Assembly: GCA_002345205.1 (NCBI GenBank)
Contig: DDVI01000002.1
Location: forward strand, 11,746 to 75,745
Reading direction: 5' to 3'
DNA length: 64,000 nt
Origin: Bdellovibrionaceae bacterium UBA2316
GTDB taxonomy: Bacteria; Bdellovibrionota; Bdellovibrionia; Bdellovibrionales; Bdellovibrionaceae
Below the pieces are notes generated by a model, which had not been told where the DNA came from, ran no database searches, and saw only the letters and a program-made list of their open reading frames with translations. Every line of letters starts with the position of its first letter. Position 1 is the stretch's first letter. Positions 58,857 to 64,000 of the stretch are shown here, in pieces. A program made the translations under genes and the position numbers.

Positions 58857-61016
58857 ATGACTTTTCAAAAAAATACTGACGGTTTGAAATTATTCTTTTC
58901 TTCTAGCAATTCAGACGCTCATTACATTTCAGAAGTTCTAAAATTTAATCCCATCGGATTTGTCTTTGCCGACCGAAATTATAAAATAGTTCAAGTAAAT
59001 GATTCTTTTGCTCGTTGGAGTTCTGCGAAATCCGACGACTTTGTTGGCAAGTCTCTAGTGGATATTTTCGCAAATCTTTGGCTTTTTATGGAACCTCAAT
59101 GTCAACGCGCCCTTCGCGGAGACGCCACATCTAACCAGGAACTTAAGTCAGTTCAAGGAACTGACCCAAACAAAACCTGGCTGATAAGTTATTTTCCGAT
59201 TCAAAACGACAGTGATGTTCTTGGTTTTGGAATTTCTATAAACGATATCAGTGATCGAAAAATGCTAGAGCGGCATCGTGAACAAGAGCTTGAACGAGTA
59301 TCGCGACTGAATAGTGTATTAAGTCGCATCAATCAAAATATAGGCCTGTCGCAAAATCGCGAAGAGCTTTTTGATAGAGTCAGCCTTACTCTTATTGAAC
59401 AGGGCGGGTTTCCGATGGCCTGGGTTGGCTGGTACTCGGCTGAAGACAAGGCGTTGTTACCAAATAATAAATATCAACTTGAACTAGAAAATCGAGTCGG
59501 GATGAAAATCTTGGTTGATAGACCTGAAATGGCGAGTGGAATGACAATCGCTTTTAACTCTGGACAACCTTATATTTCCAACGACATGATGAACGATCCA
59601 AATATTTCTTTCTGGAGGCCTCAATACAAAGAAAGGGGATTTAAGTCGTCGGCTTCATTTCCTATCAAGGAAAATGGAAAAATTGCCGCGGTGATGGGGA
59701 TTTACGCCTACGAAACTAATTTCTTCCGTGACAAAGAAGTCGCTCTTCTTGCGGAAACAGCTCAGGACATTTCTTTTGCGTTAGATAATCTTGCCGAAGG
59801 CCATGCGCGCAGGCGGGCAGAATCGACTGCACACGAAGAAAAATTATTTTCAGAGGCCATGATCGAAAGTATGCCCGGTGTTCTTTATTTCTACGATGAA
59901 AAAGGTCACTTTTTACGATGGAACAGAAATATGGAGCGTGTTTCCGGATATTCATCGGGTGAAATCTCTCGTATGCATCCTTTAGATTTTTTCGCTCCTG
60001 AATCAAGACCGATAATAGAAAAACGCATCGACGAAGTTTTTGAAAACGGCGAGGCGTTCGTAGAGGCTCCGTTCCTAACGAAGAACGGCCATTCGATTCC
60101 ATATTTCTTCACTGGAAAAAGAGTTACTGTGCATGGAATTAAATGCCTTGTGGGTGTCGGTATCGACGTTACCGATAGAAAACGAGCAGAAAAAGCCCTT
60201 CAAGAATTAAATGAAAGTTTAGAAATTAAAGTCGCTACTCGAACTAAAGAATTGCAAACCGCTCTGGTTCGGGCGGAATCGGCAGATCGACTAAAATCAG
60301 CGTTTCTAGCGACCATGTCACATGAACTGCGCACACCACTAAATTCAATTATTGGGTTCACAGGCATAATTCTACAAAAACTGGCTGGCCCTTTAACAGA
60401 CGAACAAACTAAACAGCTCGGTATGGTTCGCGGAAGCGCCCGCCATTTACTAGATTTAATTAACGATATTTTAGACCTTTCAAAAATCGAAGCCAACCAA
60501 TTAGAGCTTCGAATTGAAAAATTCGATCTGCAGGAATCTATCGAACAAACTGTCGCCCTTCTTAAGCCCGCAGCTGAAAAAAAGGGCCTCGTTTTTATTT
60601 ACGAACTTAAAGGTAATATTACAAACTGGTCTAGCGATCGTCGTCGTATCGAACAAATCCTGATTAATTTAATTAACAACGCCATTAAATTCACCGAACG
60701 CGGACAAATCACCGTTAGCGTAGATGTTATTACGCCCTATACAAATCCTAGTTCGGCTATATACCCTTCTGCAATTAGGGTGCGCGTAAAAGATACTGGC
60801 ATAGGAATTAAGCCAGAACACATGTCACTACTGTTTCAACCGTTTAGACAAATTGATTCTGGTTTATCTCGTCAGCATGAAGGCACTGGTCTTGGTCTGA
60901 CTATCTGTAGACGACTAGCCACTCTATTAGGAGGTGAAATTTTAGCTAGTAGTGATTGGCCTAATGGAAGTGAATTTTCAATGATCATCCCGCTAAAAGA
61001 AAGCAGGAACGCATGA
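58857..61016 (+). CDS. PAS-GAF-PAS sensor histidine kinase
   Basis: 719 residues from ATG 58857, with TAGGG six bases upstream; a TTG at 58842 lacks a site. Positions count from 58842. PAS 30-140, GAF 155-315, PAS 335-447, coiled coil, HisKA with MSHELRTPLNSIIGF (H494), and HATPase with LINLINNAIKFTE (N box), KDTGIGIKPEH (G1) and GTGLGLTICRRL (G2). No membrane span, so a cytoplasmic sensor. It overlaps the response-regulator gene by 4 bases and should phosphorylate it. Confidence 0.92.
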   Translation: MTFQKNTDGLKLFFSSSNSDAHYISEVLKFNPIGFVFADRNYKIVQVNDSFARWSSAKSDDFVGKSLVDIFANLWLFMEPQCQRALRGDATSNQELKSVQGTDPNKTWLISYFPIQNDSDVLGFGISINDISDRKMLERHREQELERVSRLNSVLSRINQNIGLSQNREELFDRVSLTLIEQGGFPMAWVGWYSAEDKALLPNNKYQLELENRVGMKILVDRPEMASGMTIAFNSGQPYISNDMMNDPNISFWRPQYKERGFKSSASFPIKENGKIAAVMGIYAYETNFFRDKEVALLAETAQDISFALDNLAEGHARRRAESTAHEEKLFSEAMIESMPGVLYFYDEKGHFLRWNRNMERVSGYSSGEISRMHPLDFFAPESRPIIEKRIDEVFENGEAFVEAPFLTKNGHSIPYFFTGKRVTVHGIKCLVGVGIDVTDRKRAEKALQELNESLEIKVATRTKELQTALVRAESADRLKSAFLATMSHELRTPLNSIIGFTGIILQKLAGPLTDEQTKQLGMVRGSARHLLDLINDILDLSKIEANQLELRIEKFDLQESIEQTVALLKPAAEKKGLVFIYELKGNITNWSSDRRRIEQILINLINNAIKFTERGQITVSVDVITPYTNPSSAIYPSAIRVRVKDTGIGIKPEHMSLLFQPFRQIDSGLSRQHEGTGLGLTICRRLATLLGGEILASSDWPNGSEFSMIIPLKESRNA

Positions 61017-61405
61017 GCAAAAAAACTTTATTAATTGAAGACAATGCTCAGAATAGTTATCTCGCCACCTATCTTTTAGAAAAAAATGGCTATCAAGTAA
61101 CTCATGCTGCAGATGGCTTGAAAGCGATCGAGATGGCAAAGTCATCTAATTTTGAATTGATTCTTTTAGATATTCAGCTGCCTTCAATGGACGGCTATTC
61201 AGTGGCGCGTTCGTTAAGAGAAATTAAGTCAATGGCAGCGATACCCATCATCGCGGTTACTTCCTATGCGATGGTGGGCGATAAAGAAAAAGCCTTCGCC
61301 GCTGGATGCAATGGATATATTGAAAAACCAATAGATCCAGATCGATTTATTTCTGAAATCGAAAAAATAGTCACGAACTCCAAGTCTAAGGAAAAAAATA
61401 AATGA
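61013..61405 (+). CDS. single-domain response regulator (CheY/DivK-like)
   Basis: 130 residues. LLIEDNAQNSYLATYLL (acidic pair), ELILLDIQLPSMDGYS (phospho-aspartate), IIAVTSYAM (threonine position) and GYIEKPIDPDRF (lysine). There is no output domain, so it most likely relays phosphate or binds a partner. It sits between two kinases with 4-base overlaps on both sides, the signature of a phosphorelay. Confidence 0.93.
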   Translation: MSKKTLLIEDNAQNSYLATYLLEKNGYQVTHAADGLKAIEMAKSSNFELILLDIQLPSMDGYSVARSLREIKSMAAIPIIAVTSYAMVGDKEKAFAAGCNGYIEKPIDPDRFISEIEKIVTNSKSKEKNK

Positions 61406-63432
61406 AACGCGTGCTCATAGTCGATGACCATGAAAATAATATTTATTATTTGCGAAGCCTAATGGAAGGCCATGGTTGGGAAGTCATAACTGCCCGTCAT
61501 GGAGCCGAAGCTTTGGTTTTAGCACGACAAAAATTTCCCGATCTTTTAATTTCTGATTTATTGATGCCGGTAATGGATGGATATACTTTGCTTAGGCATT
61601 GGAAAGCCGATGAGCGCTTAAACAAAGTACCGTTTATTGTTTATACTGCAACGTATACCGAAGCCGAAGACGAACGTTTGGCATTGAGCCTTGGCGCTGA
61701 TGCATTCATTTTGAAACCTACAGAACCCGATGATTTTCTGCTACGTATAGAAGACGTACAGAAGAGGGCGACCCAAACCCCACCTTCACTTCCTAAAACT
61801 ATCATAGGCACTGAGGCGGCAACGGCCCATCTGTACAACGAAACCCTTATTAGAAAACTCGAAGAAAAAATGTTGCAACTAGAGGAGAGCAACAAAATAT
61901 TAAAGCGTGATCAAACTGAATTGCGTATGCTCGAGCGTGCAATTAAGGCAGCTTCCCAGGGAATTGTCATTACCGATCCGAATAGGTCTGACAATCCGAT
62001 CGTTTATGTCAGCCCCGGCTTTGAGCGGCTCACCGGGTACTCCTCTAATGAAGTCATTGGCCGCAACTGTCGGTTCCTTCAAGGTCGTGATACCAGCCCG
62101 GAATCAACGGCAGTGATTCGAAAAGCTCTACAAGGCGCAAATACCTGCGATATCGAAATTTTAAATTACTGCAAAGATGGGCGACCGTTTTGGAATCATT
62201 TAAATATTTCGCCTGTTTTGGATTCGGCGGGAAGACTGACTCACTTTATAGGAGTGCAAACGGATGTGACTCAACAGCGTAATTTAGAAAATCAATTACG
62301 ACAGTCTCAGAAAATGCGCGCCATTGGTACCTTGGCAGGTGGCGTGGCTCATGACTTTAACAACTTGCTTGCGATCATAGGGTTACATGTCGAAAATATA
62401 CTTTTGCAAATTCCTGCAGACTCGCCATTTAAAAAAGGCTTAGAGAGCATTTTAAAAGCGCAAGATCGGGGTGCTGGTTTAACTCGGCAGCTTTTGGCAT
62501 TTAGTCGCAAACAGGGAATTGAACTTAAGCCCGTTGATATTGATAAAACTATTATGGGTTTAATAGAAATGTTAAGCCGTATGGTGGGAGAAGACATTGA
62601 ACTGGAAGCTTTCTACGGAGAAGGAAGCAAAGTAATCCTTGGCGACCTTCATCAACTTGAACAACTCGTAACTAACTTAGTAATTAACGCGCGCGATGCC
62701 ATTCAGATGAGTGGACGAATCACAATCAAAACTAGTTTAGTGGACGGTGGTAACTCTCACCCAGTTGAATCGGAACGAACAAAACCAAATAACTTTGTTA
62801 AACTTTCCGTAATTGATACTGGCATTGGAATGGATGCTGAAACAGTCTCAAGAATTTTTGAACCATTTTTTACTACCAAAGAATCCGGTAAAGGTACTGG
62901 CTTAGGACTATCAACTGTTGACGGCCTTGTCCGCCAATTCAACGGACGAGTTGAAGTTAAGAGCGAATTGGGAAAGGGCTCAACGTTTGATATCTTTCTT
63001 CCTATTTCACTTGAAATGTATGCGAAGCCAACCATTCGAAACTCTGAAGGCAAAAAGATTGTAACTGGACAAACCGTCTTGGTTGTTGAAGATCAACAGG
63101 AACTTCGCTCGATTCTGGCGCGTACTCTTCGCGATGCGGGCTACATGGTAATTGAAGCTCAAAATGGTGAAACGGCTCTAGAGACCTACACTAATTACGG
63201 CTCTCCTATCCACATGGTTATTACGGACATTGTGATGCCTAAAATGGGTGGTCGCGAATTTAGCGAACGCCTTTTAGAAATAAATCCCGATGTGATCGTT
63301 CTTTTCCTCTCGGGTTACACGGAAGATGCACTTTTGCGTTACGGAATTTCTGGTTCTAAAAATCACCGTTTTATCGATAAGCCATTTACAGTTAGCACCT
63401 TACTTGCCAAGGTTCGTGAGCTTTTGCAGTAG
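61402..63432 (+). CDS. receiver-LOV-histidine kinase-receiver hybrid (blue-light sensor)
   Basis: 676 residues. N-terminal receiver 1-120 (D52, K105). LOV-type PAS domain 175-292: GRNCRFLQGRD with the photo-adduct cysteine C223, flavin contacts N255 and N265 (NYCKDGRPFWNHLNISPV) and Q286 (FIGVQTDVT). HisKA-type GTLAGGVAHDFNNLLAI (H317), HATPase with LVINARDAIQMS, DTGIGMD and GTGLGLST. C-terminal receiver from about 559 (VLVVEDQQ), phospho-aspartate in VITDIVMPK (about 609). All residues needed for flavin binding and the cysteinyl adduct are present, so it should be a blue-light-regulated hybrid kinase. Confidence 0.93.
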   Translation: MKRVLIVDDHENNIYYLRSLMEGHGWEVITARHGAEALVLARQKFPDLLISDLLMPVMDGYTLLRHWKADERLNKVPFIVYTATYTEAEDERLALSLGADAFILKPTEPDDFLLRIEDVQKRATQTPPSLPKTIIGTEAATAHLYNETLIRKLEEKMLQLEESNKILKRDQTELRMLERAIKAASQGIVITDPNRSDNPIVYVSPGFERLTGYSSNEVIGRNCRFLQGRDTSPESTAVIRKALQGANTCDIEILNYCKDGRPFWNHLNISPVLDSAGRLTHFIGVQTDVTQQRNLENQLRQSQKMRAIGTLAGGVAHDFNNLLAIIGLHVENILLQIPADSPFKKGLESILKAQDRGAGLTRQLLAFSRKQGIELKPVDIDKTIMGLIEMLSRMVGEDIELEAFYGEGSKVILGDLHQLEQLVTNLVINARDAIQMSGRITIKTSLVDGGNSHPVESERTKPNNFVKLSVIDTGIGMDAETVSRIFEPFFTTKESGKGTGLGLSTVDGLVRQFNGRVEVKSELGKGSTFDIFLPISLEMYAKPTIRNSEGKKIVTGQTVLVVEDQQELRSILARTLRDAGYMVIEAQNGETALETYTNYGSPIHMVITDIVMPKMGGREFSERLLEINPDVIVLFLSGYTEDALLRYGISGSKNHRFIDKPFTVSTLLAKVRELLQ

Positions 63433-63800
63433 TAAATGAACTAAGTCTACAATTAGCTGAACCCATTTAGGCCATCGTCACCGTATTTATGCTGGGACCA
63501 ATAGGGATGACACAAAAGTTTGTGAGTCAAAAGCGGAGCGAGAGGAACTAACCCTTCGTTCGCTTGCAACTCCTCCAAGGAAATCCGCAGCTAGCCCTAT
63601 GAATTTCACCGTTAATTTCGATTGACGATAAGGACCCTTCCTATCCAAACGATCAAAACTTGTTTTCTAACGGTACATTTAGGGGTTCACTCAAAGAAAG
63701 GGGCGGTTCCGCTGGCACCGTATTAAAAGCAGCAGACCATATAATGGGCTAGGCAAAAAATAGCACTACTTGATTGACCTTGGGCCATTCAATTTGGAAA
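63433..63800. other. gene-free stretch
   Basis: 368 bases with no convincing open frame on either strand, no clear terminator and no repeat. An imperfect hairpin around 63531-63570 (GAGCGAG ... CGTTCGCT) is the only structure noticed. It may hold the promoter of the gene starting at 63801 or a decayed gene. Confidence 0.5.
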
Positions 63801-64000
63801 ATGAAGTCAATGAAATACATAGTTTTTGCATCAACACTTTTGGCTACCATTTTTCTGCAGGCTTATGTGGTTGAAGGAGTTCGGACGACTCTTTCAGTTA
63901 AAGGAAGCAATCGGAGTGATATAAAAGACATTTTCATTGAGGGCTGTGATAAAGATCCATGTTCTAAACCGAAATATAAAATCCTGCATATGCACTTGAC
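63801..64000 (+). CDS. start of a secreted-protein gene (cut by the window end)
   Basis: The frame is open from ATG 63801 (or 63810) to the edge, at least 66 codons. MKYIVFASTLLATIFLQAYVV is a signal peptide or anchor. The mature part has a CDKDPCSK segment with two cysteines. Too little is visible to name a family. Confidence 0.6.
   Translation, partial: MKSMKYIVFASTLLATIFLQAYVVEGVRTTLSVKGSNRSDIKDIFIEGCDKDPCSKPKYKILHMHL

Overview
The window looks like a chromosomal segment of a low-G+C member of the Bdellovibrionota (Bdellovibrio/Pseudobdellovibrio-like). The evidence is a Bdellovibrio-type short flagellin, many Sec-signal secreted proteins and lipoproteins, an ftsE-ftsX-envC-ctpA cluster, paired ArsA-family ATPases beside a GshA-type glutamate-cysteine ligase, and low G+C codon use. 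The assignment rests on recognised gene content and style, not on a database search.

Layout. 1-12.2 kb: a truncated POT peptide transporter, an AlkB-like monooxygenase gene broken by one amber codon, and exported hydrolases (ceramidase-like, GH1 glycosidase, alpha/beta hydrolase). Among these is a secreted protein of about 1200 residues that joins a MGDG-synthase-like glycosyltransferase, a permuted papain-like domain and a PlsC-like acyltransferase. 12.2-25.7 kb: the gshA/lipoprotein/ArsA-pair operon, tig, fliC, a TrmK-like methyltransferase, msrB, then ctpA-envC-ftsX-ftsE read leftward. 26.2-31.2 kb: three secreted proteins of unknown function, a multi-span membrane protein and a winged-helix-like regulator with two TTACATTGTAA operator-like sites. 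31.2-37.5 kb: a methylthioadenosine salvage operon (class II aldolase, mtnA, mtnP), a fatty-acid desaturase, a YecM-DUF4269 fusion and a PhoD-like phosphodiesterase ending in a strong terminator.

37.5-52.96 kb is accessory DNA lodged against a tRNA-Asn gene. It reads best as two elements in tandem. Element 1 (about 37.5-45.8 kb) carries a TOTE-type archaeo-eukaryotic primase plus superfamily-2 helicase (split by an apparent one-base frameshift), a DUF1917-like partner, an XRE regulator, a DarT toxin with a macrodomain-only DarG, restriction-gene remnants and a large serine recombinase. Element 2 (about 45.8-52.9 kb) carries a tyrosine integrase, a small helper-like protein, an FtsK/HerA-type ATPase and a candidate Rep_trans-like initiator/relaxase, with a cargo of a papain/C39-like protein, a cupin-GNAT fusion, a GNAT and a small membrane protein. 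A 20-base tRNA-Asn 3'-end copy (19/20 identical, direct orientation) sits at 45.79 kb, and a 9-base copy sits at 37.49 kb just after the core-gene terminator.

53-64 kb returns to core-like DNA: alpha/beta hydrolase, gamma-glutamyltransferase, a cysteine-less glutaredoxin-like protein, an ABC exporter, and a three-gene phosphorelay (PAS-GAF-PAS kinase, single-domain response regulator, and a receiver-LOV-kinase-receiver hybrid that should sense blue light). The window ends inside the start of a secreted-protein gene. No CRISPR array, rRNA or insertion sequence was seen.
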